64,000 bases of DNA from Pseudomonas sp. RIT-PI-S (GTDB lineage: Bacteria > Pseudomonadota > Gammaproteobacteria > Pseudomonadales > Pseudomonadaceae): contig NZ_JANZKJ010000014.1 of assembly GCF_025642975.1 (NCBI RefSeq), forward strand, positions 81,840 to 145,839, read 5' to 3'. Position numbers and translations under genes: made by a program. How positions within the stretch are numbered: the stretch's first letter is position 1; each line of letters starts with the position of its first letter. Under the pieces are notes generated by a model. The model worked only from the letters and a program-made list of their open reading frames with translations, searched no databases and had not been told where the DNA came from. This document shows, one piece after another, positions 40,781 to 49,613 of the stretch.

Positions 40781-42133
40781 TCATTCTTCCTTGAATGCTG
40801 CGAGCAAGCGCTCGCGCAAGGGTTTCATCAGGTAGTTGACCAAGGTTCGCTCGCCGGTGATCACGGTCACATCCGCCATCATCCCGGGCTTGATCGGCAA
40901 ACCGGCAGCCTGCAGCTTGGGCAAGGTATCGGCTGGCAGCTCCACCTTGGCCGAGAAGTACGGCTGGTGGGTTTGCTCGTCGAGCAGCTGGTCGGCCGAA
41001 ACAGTAGCCACCGTGCCATGCACCGTGGGGGTGTCCACGCGCTGCAGCGCGGTGAAGTGCACCTGCACCGGCAGCCCGGGGCGCAGCTTGTTCGCCAACA
41101 TCGGCGGGAAGCGCGCGGTGATGCCCAGCGGAGTATCCCCCGGCACTACCTCCATCAAGGCCTGGCCAGCGGTCGCCACGCCGCCGATGGTATGCACCGC
41201 CAGGTTGAGCACTTCGCCAGCTACCGGGGCGCGCAGCGATCCGTTATCGACTTCGAACTGCAACGCGCGGATCTGATCGGCGTAACCGGAGGCTTCGGCG
41301 GCCACGTCACTGAGCTGGCTTTCCGCGTCGCGGCGGAACTCCTGCTCCTGCTGCATGGCCTTGAGCTTGCTTTCGTTGATGGACTGCTCGGTCTTGCCGA
41401 TGTCACCAATGGATGAAGCGATCTGCCCGGACAGCTGAGACGTGTTGCGCTCGGCCTCGAAGAGCTTGGCCCGCGGCACATAGCCGTCCTTGGCAAGGTC
41501 GCGCAGGCCGTTGAGTTCCTCCTGCTGGAAGCTCATCTGTGCGTCGTAATTGCTTTTGACCTGGCGGTACGCGCTCAGCTGCTGGGTGAGCGACGCCACT
41601 TCGTGGTCGACGATCCCCTGGCGGCTGGCAAGCTCGGCCTTGCGGGTGAGGAAGAGGTTTTCCTGCAAGGCCATGGCGGCCTTGGCGCGCGGGTCTGCCG
41701 CGTGCTCCAGCAGGTCTTTGGGCCACTCGATGGCGTTCTGGCGCAGGCGCTCGGCGGTCAGCCGGGCTTCGGTGGCGCGAGCGGTCAGCAGCTTCCCCAG
41801 GGTGACTTCCAGCTGGGACTGCGCCTGCACGGTGTTGAGCTGCACGAGCAGCTGGCCCTGGCTGACCAAGTCCCCCTCGCTGACCAGGATCTTTTCTATT
41901 ACACCGCCCACCAGTGGCTGCACGGTCTTGCGCTCGCCGGCAACCACCACCTTGCCCTGCCCGACCATGCCTTGGTCCAGCGGTGCGATAAAGGCCCACA
42001 GCAAGAAGCCGCCAAAGGCGATGAGCAGGAACCACAAGCCCTTGCGAGCGGTGCTGCCCGCGTCGGCGTTGGCGCTGTCGTTACTGAGCGGGGTGACCGG
42101 CGCCAGCGGGCGCCGTGCGGTAACGTCACGCAT
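40781..42133 (-). CDS. HlyD-family periplasmic adaptor (PrtE-like)
   Basis: 450 residues: short cytoplasmic N-terminus, one membrane span (LWFLLIAFGGFLLWAF), a biotinyl-lipoyl-like region (VQPLVGGVIEKILVSEGDLV), a long coiled coil and the beta-barrel end DVTVITGERTLVNYLMKP. It links the ABC pump to TolC across the periplasm. Its start overlaps the end of the ABC gene by 8 bases and its end abuts tolC, so the three are tightly coupled. Confidence 0.93.
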   Translation of the reverse strand: MRDVTARRPLAPVTPLSNDSANADAGSTARKGLWFLLIAFGGFLLWAFIAPLDQGMVGQGKVVVAGERKTVQPLVGGVIEKILVSEGDLVSQGQLLVQLNTVQAQSQLEVTLGKLLTARATEARLTAERLRQNAIEWPKDLLEHAADPRAKAAMALQENLFLTRKAELASRQGIVDHEVASLTQQLSAYRQVKSNYDAQMSFQQEELNGLRDLAKDGYVPRAKLFEAERNTSQLSGQIASSIGDIGKTEQSINESKLKAMQQEQEFRRDAESQLSDVAAEASGYADQIRALQFEVDNGSLRAPVAGEVLNLAVHTIGGVATAGQALMEVVPGDTPLGITARFPPMLANKLRPGLPVQVHFTALQRVDTPTVHGTVATVSADQLLDEQTHQPYFSAKVELPADTLPKLQAAGLPIKPGMMADVTVITGERTLVNYLMKPLRERLLAAFKEE

Positions 42134-43871
42134 CGGAACGTGCCTCCTTTACCTGAGGGTTCTGGTTCGAGGCCGGCGCCGCGGCGTTAGCCGGCGGCAA
42201 TACCGCCTTGAGCACCTGGTCGCGGCTGCCGAACAGTTGCTGGCGGCCATCGTTGAGCAGCAGGATCTTGTCTACCACGCCCAGCACGCTAGGCCGGTGG
42301 GTGATCATGATGATGGTGCTGCCGGCGCTTTTGAGCGCGCGCAAGGCATGCACCAACGCCTGCTCGCCCGCCTCGTCGAGGTTGGAGTTAGGTTCGTCCA
42401 ACACAATCAGCGAAGGTTGCGCAAACACCGCCCGCGCAAGCCCGATACGTTGTTTCTGCCCGCCGGAAAGGCCCTGCCCGCCAGGGCCGAGGACGGTGTC
42501 ATAACCTTGCGGGAAGCGCAGGATCATGTCGTGGATGCCGGCATGGCGGGCAGCCTGGATGATCGGTTCCGATTCCAGGTCGCCGAACCTTGCGATGTTC
42601 TCGGCGATGCTGCCGTCGAACAGCTCGATGTCTTGCGGCAGGTAACCCAGGTAAGGGCCAAGGGCCTCGGGGGCCCATTGATCCAGCGGCGCGCCGTCCA
42701 ACCGCACCGAGCCGGCCATGGGTGCCCAGATACCTACCAGGGCCCGTGCCAGGGTGGACTTGCCCGAGGCACTCGGGCCGATCACCGCGAGGATCTCGCC
42801 CTTGGCCAGTTCGAAATCCACCCCCCGAATGATGGGCTCTTCGGCACCAGGCGGGGCGACTTGCAACCGTTCCACCTTGAGCGCGCCAGTAGGCGGCGGC
42901 AAGGCCATTGGCGGAACAGTAGCGGGTTCTTCGGCCAGCAACTGGGTAAGCCGGTGGTAGCTCTGGCGTGCCCCGACGAATTGCTTCCAGGACCCAATGG
43001 CGATTTCCACTGGCGCCAGCGAGCGGCCCAGCAACAGCGACATGGCGATCATCATGCCGCCAGAGATCTGCCCTTCCAGCACCAGTAAAGCGCCCAGCCC
43101 GAGCGACAGCGACTGCGCGGCGATGCGCACGAAACGAGTCATTGCGCTGATCCGCGCGCCTCGGTCGCTGGCGGTCGCCTGCGCCGCGATCATGCCTTGC
43201 TGCAACCAGCTCCAGCGCTTGCGCAGCGCCGGCAGCATGCCCATGGCCTGGATGACCTCGGCGTTGTGCAGGCTACTGTTCACATACAGGTTGGCCTTCA
43301 TGGACAGGCCGTTCGCCTGGGCCAGGCTGGGGCGGGTGGAAAGCTCACCCCACAACGCCAGCAGCACCAGGGTCAAGGCGACTATCAGCGAAAGCAGGCC
43401 GAACCAGGGGTGAAACAGGAAGGCGATGATCATGAACACCGGCAGCCAAGGCGCGTCGAGCATGGCCAGCAGCCCTTGCCCGGTAATGAACTGGCGCACC
43501 TGGGTCAGGTCGCTGAAGACCTGCGCGGGGTTACTGTCCTGGCGCCGCAGGCTACGGGTAAAGGCGGCGTCGAACAAGCGCTGGGCGAGGCCCGCGTCGA
43601 TGCCGGCGCTCATGCGGATCATCACTTGGCCACGCAACCATTCGATGGCACCACTGAGCATGAACAGCCCCAGGGCGATCACGGTGAGCATCAGCAAAGT
43701 GGTTTCGTTCCGGCTGGTAAGTACCCGATCATACACTTGCATCATGTAGAGCGAAGGCACCAGCACCAGCAGGTTGATCACCCCGCTGAAAATCGCAAGG
43801 GCCCAGAAGACCCGGCGGTACTTGAGCAAGGCCGCATCGATGTCATTGCGAGGATCAAGTGTCAGGCGCAT
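42126..43871 (-). CDS. Type I secretion ABC transporter (PrtD/AprD-like)
   Basis: 581 residues: a six-span membrane domain without the C39-like N-terminal domain found in HlyB types, then the ATPase with Walker A GPSASGKST, signature LSGGQKQR and Walker B LIVLDEPNSNLD. This layout is that of PrtD/AprD/HasD, which export proteases, lipases or haemophores with C-terminal signals. It heads the operon. No cargo gene with RTX repeats lies within 10 kb on either side, so the substrate is elsewhere or unusual. Confidence 0.93.
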   Translation of the reverse strand: MRLTLDPRNDIDAALLKYRRVFWALAIFSGVINLLVLVPSLYMMQVYDRVLTSRNETTLLMLTVIALGLFMLSGAIEWLRGQVMIRMSAGIDAGLAQRLFDAAFTRSLRRQDSNPAQVFSDLTQVRQFITGQGLLAMLDAPWLPVFMIIAFLFHPWFGLLSLIVALTLVLLALWGELSTRPSLAQANGLSMKANLYVNSSLHNAEVIQAMGMLPALRKRWSWLQQGMIAAQATASDRGARISAMTRFVRIAAQSLSLGLGALLVLEGQISGGMMIAMSLLLGRSLAPVEIAIGSWKQFVGARQSYHRLTQLLAEEPATVPPMALPPPTGALKVERLQVAPPGAEEPIIRGVDFELAKGEILAVIGPSASGKSTLARALVGIWAPMAGSVRLDGAPLDQWAPEALGPYLGYLPQDIELFDGSIAENIARFGDLESEPIIQAARHAGIHDMILRFPQGYDTVLGPGGQGLSGGQKQRIGLARAVFAQPSLIVLDEPNSNLDEAGEQALVHALRALKSAGSTIIMITHRPSVLGVVDKILLLNDGRQQLFGSRDQVLKAVLPPANAAAPASNQNPQVKEARSDA

Positions 43872-44174
43872 TAAAACGTTACCGAGTGTGGAAACCGAGT
43901 CTCAGACCGTGACAGTTCGATTTCATTCCGCCATCACTGCCCATCCGTTGTCATTTTTTTGTGCATCCTTGCCCCCACATCGGGAACGCACGCAGGGAGA
44001 CTGTTATAAAAGTTGGCGTAACGCAAGGATGAAGCGCCGAGCCTCCTGCCTCCCCGTCATCTATTTGACGGATGGGCTAAAAAATCGGGCCTGTTCCACG
44101 CGCGGGGTGTCCACCAGGCAAAAAAAAGCCCCGGGAGCCTTTCGGCTGCCAGGGCTGAAAAAAGAATCAGCGGA
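43872..44174. other. Intergenic region upstream of the secretion operon
   Basis: 303 bases. It contains the operon promoter (T-rich stretches near 43915-43960), a small hairpin CCGTCA/TGACGG near 44055 and, at its right end, the terminator of the DUF3618 operon. No cargo peptide gene was found on either strand. Confidence 0.45.
44121..44156 (-). terminator. Rho-independent terminator of the DUF3618 operon
   Basis: Minus strand: 13-bp stem between 44144-44156 and 44127-44139 with one mismatch (AGCCCTGGCAGCC / GGCTCCCGGGGCT), tetraloop GAAA, followed by a run of seven or more T. It lies 18 bases downstream of the last gene. Confidence 0.88.
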
Positions 44175-45056
44175 TCAGTGATGCGTGCCCAGCCCTTGCG
44201 ACAAGTCAGTGTCCTTGCCTTTATAAGGTGCCTTCATGGTGTCGGCGCCATCATGCTTGGCGGCGTCGACAACGGCATTCGCTTCGGTGGTGACCACTTT
44301 TTTGACTTGCTGCGCCTTGGCTTTCAGCTGGCCGGTGATGTTGTCGCTGGCTTTGCCGATCAGGCGGTTTTCCTGGCGGGTGGAAGGCAATGCCGCGCCA
44401 AAGGCCGCGCCCAGTGCCAAGCCCACGGCGGCCAGAACCAAGGGCTGCTCTTGCAGCAGGTATTCGAACTGCCCTTTCACTTGAGCACCTACCTGAGCGC
44501 CGGTTTGCTTGGCCTGTTGGGTCAGGTCCTGGGCGCTGCGGTTAAGCTGGTCACTGCCATCGCTGAGCCGGTCACTGGCCCCGTCTTTCCAGGATGAGGC
44601 TTTGTCTTTGATGGCCGAAGTGCGAGACGTCACGCTGTCTGCCGCCTCACGTAGCTGCCCCTTGGCGCTGTCGGCGGCACCGCGCAGCTGCTCCTTGGCG
44701 CTGTCCACGGCGTGGCCCACCTTGCTCGCCGCGGCGCTGGCGCGGTCCATCAGGCTTGGCCCGGTGTTCACCCTCGCCGGTGCAATGGGGCGGTTCTGAT
44801 TCATCGCCAGCCAGGCCAGGCTCAAGGTTGCCAGCACCGTTGGGATGGGGTTGTTCTTAACGGTGGTGCCCAGGTTCTGGAAGAACTCGCCGCCGTTGCC
44901 TCGGGTATAGGACAACGCTTGGTCGAAGAGCTGCCCGGGGGTCAGCTTGCTTTCCAGTGCATCCACCAGATTGCTGATGCTCGCCCGCTGCTGATCGATC
45001 TCGTGTTCCAGCGTTTCCGGGCTCTTGTGCGATTGCGCGGTAATCGAAGAAGTCAT
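44175..45056 (-). CDS. DUF3618-type membrane-associated protein
   Basis: 293 residues. The N-terminus (SPETLEHEIDQQRASISNLVDALESKLTPGQ, shortened in parts) is the DUF3618 motif. A hydrophobic helix PTVLATLSLAWLAM follows, then a long Ala/Ser/Lys-rich amphipathic region with repeats of DSAKEQLR/DSAKGQLR, and a second hydrophobic patch LAAVGLALGAAFGAAL. It overlaps the holin-like gene by 4 bases. The composition resembles ribosome- or membrane-tethering stress proteins; the role is unknown. Confidence 0.82.
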   Translation of the reverse strand: MTSSITAQSHKSPETLEHEIDQQRASISNLVDALESKLTPGQLFDQALSYTRGNGGEFFQNLGTTVKNNPIPTVLATLSLAWLAMNQNRPIAPARVNTGPSLMDRASAAASKVGHAVDSAKEQLRGAADSAKGQLREAADSVTSRTSAIKDKASSWKDGASDRLSDGSDQLNRSAQDLTQQAKQTGAQVGAQVKGQFEYLLQEQPLVLAAVGLALGAAFGAALPSTRQENRLIGKASDNITGQLKAKAQQVKKVVTTEANAVVDAAKHDGADTMKAPYKGKDTDLSQGLGTHH

Positions 45057-45508
45057 GGCAATTTACTCCGCAGGGCTTGCTGGTCTTTATCCATGGCGTT
45101 GAGGGTGCGGTCTGGACGGAAATGAGCCGGGTCGAACTGCTTTTTCCCTGCCTGGATCATCACGAAGCCAATCACCGCGACGATGCCACCGACGATCAAT
45201 GCAGCCGCCCAAGGCTGCAACACGGTGCTCAAGCCGTAGACGGCCGACATCAGCAGCACGATGAACCCGGCCAACAACACGATGGCGCCGCCGGCCACGG
45301 CGGCAATGCCGGCCTTGAGCGTGGTGACGCTGTTTTCCATCTCGGCCTTGGCCAGCGCCAGTTCCTTGCTGAACAGCGCCGGCACCTCGTGGGTCAGCTG
45401 CCGCAGCAGGCTGATCACGCTCACATCCCCTTCAGGGGTGTGCACGGTGGTGTCGCGACGCAGTTGCCCGGTTTGGGTCGTTTGAGTGGTGCGCGTGTCG
45501 ACATTCAT
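45053..45508 (-). CDS. Phage-holin-superfamily (DUF1469, YqjE-like) membrane protein
   Basis: 151 residues. A helical N-terminus with VISLLRQLTHEVPALFSKEL and AKAEM precedes two membrane spans (AGGAIVLLAGFIVLLMSAVY and AALIVGGIVAVIGFVMI). This is the pattern of the Phage_holin_3_6/YqjE family, chromosomal proteins not tied to phage lysis. It overlaps both neighbours by 4 bases (ATGA). The arrangement is analogous to the yqjD-yqjE stress genes of E. coli. Confidence 0.85.
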   Translation of the reverse strand: MNVDTRTTQTTQTGQLRRDTTVHTPEGDVSVISLLRQLTHEVPALFSKELALAKAEMENSVTTLKAGIAAVAGGAIVLLAGFIVLLMSAVYGLSTVLQPWAAALIVGGIVAVIGFVMIQAGKKQFDPAHFRPDRTLNAMDKDQQALRSKLP

Positions 45509-46146
45509 ACCAGGCCTCCTTTATTCAGCGGGTCGATAGGCTTGTCCAGGGTCGGATAGGTCGCCGCTTCACCCAGTGGGTCACCTGCGGGCAGCGGCTC
45601 TACCGAGGGCTGGCGAGCAGGGATGGCGTCCTGTTTGGGCGCCGAGGTTTCGAAGGGGCCACTGGCGCCGTAGGCTTCAGTGGGCGTAGGCGCTAATGCG
45701 CCAAGGCCATCATCCTGGTCGCTGGACGGCTCGGAAGCCGCCGAGGCGCGCAAGAAGCGTGACAGGGCGAAGCCCACGGCCACGGTGCCGGCCAGGAACA
45801 GCATGGGGTTTTCCCGAGCCACGCGGGCACCTTCCTGCAGCAGCTCCTCGGCGCTTTTGTTGCGCATGCGGTCGGCGAAGTCCCCGAGGTTGCTGGCGAT
45901 GTCGCTCAAGCCTTGGGCGAGCCCGAGGGTATCGCGTCCTTCCATCGCCGCGGCGACAGATTGCGCGCCTTCGACCAGGCCTTCGATCTGGTCGGCGGCT
46001 TTGTCTCGGTATTGCTCGAACTGCTGGGTCCCCTGCTCTTTAAGCTCGCTGACCGCTGCGCTGGCATCGGTGCTCAGGGTGTGCAGGTGTTCTTGCGCAC
46101 GGTCCGCGCCCTTCGGCGTCGGTGACTGGTTTGGAATGGTCATCAT
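45505..46146 (-). CDS. Amphipathic membrane-anchored protein, first gene of the DUF3618/holin operon
   Basis: 213 residues from the ATG at 46146; GAGGAG lies 5 bases before it and a second ATG follows directly. The N-terminal 90 residues form a long helix (ASAAVSELKEQGTQQFEQYR), followed by a hydrophobic patch (ENPMLFLAGTVAVGFALSRF) and a Pro/Glu-rich, probably disordered tail. It resembles the nutrient-stress or plant-abundance proteins found beside DUF1469 genes. It starts a three-gene, translationally coupled operon. Confidence 0.78.
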   Translation of the reverse strand: MMTIPNQSPTPKGADRAQEHLHTLSTDASAAVSELKEQGTQQFEQYRDKAADQIEGLVEGAQSVAAAMEGRDTLGLAQGLSDIASNLGDFADRMRNKSAEELLQEGARVARENPMLFLAGTVAVGFALSRFLRASAASEPSSDQDDGLGALAPTPTEAYGASGPFETSAPKQDAIPARQPSVEPLPAGDPLGEAATYPTLDKPIDPLNKGGLV

Positions 46147-46277
46147 GTCGCTCCTCAAAGGAAGTGGACTGTTGATGCGCGCCCGCCGAATGCGAAGTCG
46201 CATCGCCCTACCCTATTGAGGACGCAATCAGCGCAAGCGGAGTTCAGTGCAATCGCTGCGGTTCCGGTGACCGGTCA

Positions 46278-47294
46278 TCAGCTTTCTCGTATCACAAGCT
46301 CGAAACCAAGGTCATTCGGGCCCGTTTGCGGCGCGCGGCCGTCGAGCCGGTCCAGCAGCATCAGCGCCGCCTGACGCCCGATTTCCGCGCGCGGCGTACG
46401 GATGGAGGTAAGCCGCGGCACCATGTGGGCCGAGGCCGGGAGGTCGTTGAAGCCGACCATGGCGACCTGCTGTGGAATTTTCACGCCCAGCCGCTGAGCC
46501 TCGAAAATAGCGCCGTGGGCGAGGTCATCGTTGCAAAAAAAGGCACCGTCCACATCCGGATGGCACTCCATCAACTGGCGGAACAACTCGCCACCAAGGC
46601 CAATGGATGACGGCAGCGGCGACATCACTTCCAGCGAAGGGTCGTGCAGCCCCGCCTGCGCCAAGGTGTGGCGAAACCCATCGGCCCGGCGCAGCACCCG
46701 CGGGTCCAGCTGCGCTGCCACATACGCCAGGCGCTTGCGGCCGCGCTCGAGCAGATGCCGCGCCGCCACCGCCCCGGCCTGCTCCTGGGAGAAGCCCACG
46801 CAAGCCATGCCTTCGTCCTGGCTGAGCTCCATCATATGCACACAGGGCACGCCAGCCGCGGCGAGCATCCGCCGGGTGCTGTCCCGCCGCTGCACGCCGG
46901 TGAGCAGCATTCCGCAGGGTTGGTACGCCAGGTAATTGCGGATCAGGTTGTCCTCTTCCTGCTCGTCGTAGTGATAGTTGCCGATCAAGACTTCCATGCC
47001 CCTGGGGCGGAACACCTCATGGATGGCTTCAAGGGTGTCGATGAACAGGTGGTTGGACAGCGACGGGATCAGCACCACCACCGACTGGCTGCGGGCCGAG
47101 GCAAGCGCCCTGGCCGCCGGGTTCGCGACGTAGCCCAGGCTGGCGGCAGCATCGCGCACCCGCTCGGCGAGTGCTGGCGCCACGGTGCTCACCCCACGCA
47201 ACGCCCGGGACGCGGTGATCGGGGACACCCCCGAGAGGCGGGCAACTTCATTGAGAGTGGGGCGACCAGTAGTGCGGGTTCCAGGGCGAGCCAT
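46278..47294 (-). CDS. gntR: LacI-family gluconate repressor
   Basis: 338 residues: N-terminal LacI HTH (PTLNEVARLSGVSPITASRA), hinge with NPAARALAS, then a periplasmic-binding-like sensor domain (GCDPD-type EC HPDVDGAFFCNDDLA, VGFNDLPAS). It is divergent from gntK-gntT, whose leader carries matching inverted operator sites, so it most likely represses gluconate uptake and phosphorylation and is released by gluconate or 6-phosphogluconate. Confidence 0.9.
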   Translation of the reverse strand: MARPGTRTTGRPTLNEVARLSGVSPITASRALRGVSTVAPALAERVRDAAASLGYVANPAARALASARSQSVVVLIPSLSNHLFIDTLEAIHEVFRPRGMEVLIGNYHYDEQEEDNLIRNYLAYQPCGMLLTGVQRRDSTRRMLAAAGVPCVHMMELSQDEGMACVGFSQEQAGAVAARHLLERGRKRLAYVAAQLDPRVLRRADGFRHTLAQAGLHDPSLEVMSPLPSSIGLGGELFRQLMECHPDVDGAFFCNDDLAHGAIFEAQRLGVKIPQQVAMVGFNDLPASAHMVPRLTSIRTPRAEIGRQAALMLLDRLDGRAPQTGPNDLGFELVIRES

Positions 47295-47373
47295 GCGTTC
47301 GAGGGTTCCTGTAGCAGGCGACGGGAAGCGGAGTGTATGAATTTACGCTTGCCAATTGTAGGAATTTGGCTAA

Positions 47374-47387
47374 GGTAGCGCTGTCTC
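47374..47387. promoter_or_regulatory. Putative GntR operator 1
   Basis: GGTAGCGCTGTCTC with the palindromic core AGCGCT typical of LacI-family operators, 80 bases upstream of gntR. It is the exact reverse complement of the site at 47505-47518. Confidence 0.65.
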
Positions 47388-47504
47388 AGGCGGTGAGCAA
47401 TGCAGAATTCTGCCACTGCCCGCAGTCGAAGCCTTGATACCGCTTTGGCAAAAACCAACAACAACATGGGCGTGGCGTCAGCGGAACGGTTGCCGACCGA
47501 CTCC

Positions 47505-47518
47505 GAGACAGCGCTACC
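47505..47518. promoter_or_regulatory. Putative GntR operator 2
   Basis: GAGACAGCGCTACC, a perfect 14-base inverted copy of operator 1, 15 bases before the gntK ATG and just upstream of its GGAGGT ribosome site. Core centres of the two sites are 133 bp apart, which would allow looping by a tetramer. Confidence 0.65.
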
Positions 47519-47533
47519 CCGCTGGAGGTACCG

Positions 47534-48121
47534 ATGGTTTCCCCCCTCAGCGCGCTGGTCGTGATGGGCGTGTCCGGCTGCGGCAAGAGCAGCGTCGGCG
47601 CGGCTATCGTTGAACACAGCGGTGGCCGCCTGATCGAAGGCGATGCGTTCCACCCTCCGGCCAACATCGAAAAAATGAGCGCCGGCATTCCTCTGGACGA
47701 CGAAGATCGAGCCGGCTGGCTGCAGCGCCTTGGCGAAGAACTGGCGGCCTGGGTCGCCAAGGGCGAGCGCCCGGTGCTGACGTGCTCCGCGCTCAAGCGC
47801 CGTTACCGCGACACCCTGCGCCAGGCGGTACCGCAGCTGGGTTTCGTGTTCCTCGAACTGACCCGCGAGGAAGCCGCTTACCGAGTGTCTCACCGGCCTG
47901 GGCATTTCATGCCGCCAAGCCTGGTAGACAGCCAGTTCGCCGCCCTCGAATCGCCTACGGGCGAACCTTTCACCCTGACCGTGAACGCTGCTGAGCCGAT
48001 TGCCCAGCTTGCAGCGTGCGTGGACGACTGGCTGCGCGAGAACGGCGCCGCCGACCTGAGCCAAGCCAGTTGCCTGGCTGGCGCCCCCTACTGTGCCATC
48101 AATAACAATACGAGGCCTTGA
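47534..48121 (+). CDS. gntK: Gluconokinase
   Basis: 195 residues with the P-loop GVSGCGKSSVG (12-22), the gluconate-binding EGDAFHPPANIEKMSAGIPL, and CSALKRRYRD. It phosphorylates D-gluconate to 6-phosphogluconate, the entry to the Entner-Doudoroff pathway. GGAGGT lies 5 bases upstream of the ATG. The last 20 residues (beyond ENGAA) are longer than in E. coli GntK. It is followed after 3 bases by gntT. Confidence 0.95.
   Translation: MVSPLSALVVMGVSGCGKSSVGAAIVEHSGGRLIEGDAFHPPANIEKMSAGIPLDDEDRAGWLQRLGEELAAWVAKGERPVLTCSALKRRYRDTLRQAVPQLGFVFLELTREEAAYRVSHRPGHFMPPSLVDSQFAALESPTGEPFTLTVNAAEPIAQLAACVDDWLRENGAADLSQASCLAGAPYCAINNNTRP
48101..48108 (+). promoter_or_regulatory. CA motif (Hfq/Crc target) before gntT
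   Basis: AATAACAA matches the AANAANAA motif that Hfq and Crc use for catabolite repression in Pseudomonas. It sits 16 bases ahead of the gntT ATG, next to the ribosome site ACGAGG. A second match, AACAACAA (47457-47464), lies in the gntK leader region. Confidence 0.5.
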
Positions 48122-48124
48122 ACC

Positions 48125-49477
48125 ATGTTCGGTTTGCCCCTTGATACCTACTTGTTGCTCGACGCTCTGGTCACCATCGTCGGCCTGATCCTGCTGATCA
48201 CCAAGCTTAAGGTCCATCCTTTCGTTGCCCTCACCCTGGCCGCCGGCTTTCTCGGGCTGACCTCCGGCATGCCCGTGGCCAAGGTGATGAAGTCGTTCCA
48301 GGACGGCTTCGGAGGCGTGCTTGGCTTCGTGGGTATCGTGCTGGCGCTGGGCACCATGCTCGGCAAGCTGATGGCCGACTCCGGCGGCGCCGACCAGATC
48401 GCGCAGACGCTGATCCGCTGGTTCGGCACGCGCAACGTGCACTGGGCGATGATGTTCTCGGCGTTCCTGGTGGGGATTCCGCTGTTCTTCGAAATCGGCT
48501 TCGTGCTGCTGATCCCGCTGGTGTTCATCGTTGCCCGCCGTTCCGGGGTGTCGCTGGTGAAGATCGGCATTCCGCTGCTGGCCGGCCTTTCCGTGGTGCA
48601 CGGCCTGGTGCCCCCGCACCCGGGCCCGCTGTTGGCGATCGGCGTCTTTGGCGCCGACATCGGCAAGACCATTTTCTACGGCCTGCTGGTCGGCTTGCCC
48701 ACCGCGATGATCGCTGGCCCGTTGTTCGGCTCGTTCATTTCTCGCTACGTGCCGGGCAACCCTTCGCAGGAGCTGATGGACCAGATCGCCAAGGAGTCCA
48801 CCGCGCGTGAGCTGCCGAGCTTCACGGTGACGCTGGTCACGGTGCTGCTGCCGGTGTTCCTGATGCTGCTCAAGACCTTCGCGGACGTAGTGCTGCCGGC
48901 CGACCATGTGATTCGTGTGTGGATGGACCTGATCGGCCACCCGATCACCGCCCTGCTCGCCGCCCTGCTGCTGGCGTTCTACACCTTCGGCTTCGCCCGT
49001 GGGTTCTCCCGTGCGCAAGTGATGAAGCTGCTCGACCAAAGCCTGGCGCCCACCGCGGCGATCATTCTGATCGTAGGCGCCGGCGGCGGCTTCAAGCAGA
49101 TGCTGGTGGACACCGGCGTGGGCAACGTGATCGGGCAGATGGCCGTGCACGCACAGATCAACCCGCTGTTGCTGGCCTGGCTGGTGGCGGCGGTGATTCG
49201 CGTGGCCACAGGCTCGGCAACGGTTGCCACCATCACCGGCGCCGGCATCGTAGCGCCGGTGGTCACGCTGATCCCAGACGTTAACCGGGAGCTGCTGGTG
49301 CTGGCCACAGGCGCCGGTTCGGTGATTCTGTCTCACGTCAACGACGCTGGTTTCTGGCTGGTCAAGCAGTACTTCAACATGACTGTGGAAGAGACCTTCA
49401 AGACCTGGAGCATGATGGAAACCATCTTGTCGGTGGTCGCCATCGTGCTGATCATGCTGCTGTCGATGGTCGTGTAA
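48125..49477 (+). CDS. gntT: Gluconate permease (GntP family)
   Basis: 450 residues, strongly hydrophobic, with GntP-family signatures LKVHPFVALTLAA, GFGGVLGFVGIVLALG, VHGLVPPHPGPL and the C-terminal ILSHVNDAGFWLVK. It is a proton-coupled inner-membrane carrier for gluconate. It is the second gene of gntK-gntT, under GntR and probably Crc control. Confidence 0.95.
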   Translation: MFGLPLDTYLLLDALVTIVGLILLITKLKVHPFVALTLAAGFLGLTSGMPVAKVMKSFQDGFGGVLGFVGIVLALGTMLGKLMADSGGADQIAQTLIRWFGTRNVHWAMMFSAFLVGIPLFFEIGFVLLIPLVFIVARRSGVSLVKIGIPLLAGLSVVHGLVPPHPGPLLAIGVFGADIGKTIFYGLLVGLPTAMIAGPLFGSFISRYVPGNPSQELMDQIAKESTARELPSFTVTLVTVLLPVFLMLLKTFADVVLPADHVIRVWMDLIGHPITALLAALLLAFYTFGFARGFSRAQVMKLLDQSLAPTAAIILIVGAGGGFKQMLVDTGVGNVIGQMAVHAQINPLLLAWLVAAVIRVATGSATVATITGAGIVAPVVTLIPDVNRELLVLATGAGSVILSHVNDAGFWLVKQYFNMTVEETFKTWSMMETILSVVAIVLIMLLSMVV

Positions 49478-49486
49478 AGCCCTCCC

Positions 49487-49513
49487 GCCGTGGCTGCCTG
49501 GGGTAGCCACGGC
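49487..49513 (+). terminator. Hairpin after gntT
   Basis: Nine-base perfect arms GCCGTGGCT / AGCCACGGC with a 9-nt loop, 10 bases after the gntT stop. A T-rich tail is lacking (CCCTCTCC follows), so termination is only likely. Confidence 0.5.
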
Positions 49514-49613
49514 CCCTCTCCACACAGGGTGCTGTCGACCATTCGTCGCTTCGCTGGCACCTTGTGCTCCGCTCGCTCCCCTAAGTCATGTGTCTTTTAA
49601 ACTGGAGACGAAC

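Noticed and set aside
47189..49525. A 778-codon minus-strand frame opposite gntK-gntT
   Set aside because: It is the antisense of well-identified genes, His/Gln/Asp-rich as expected for high-GC antisense frames, with no domain.
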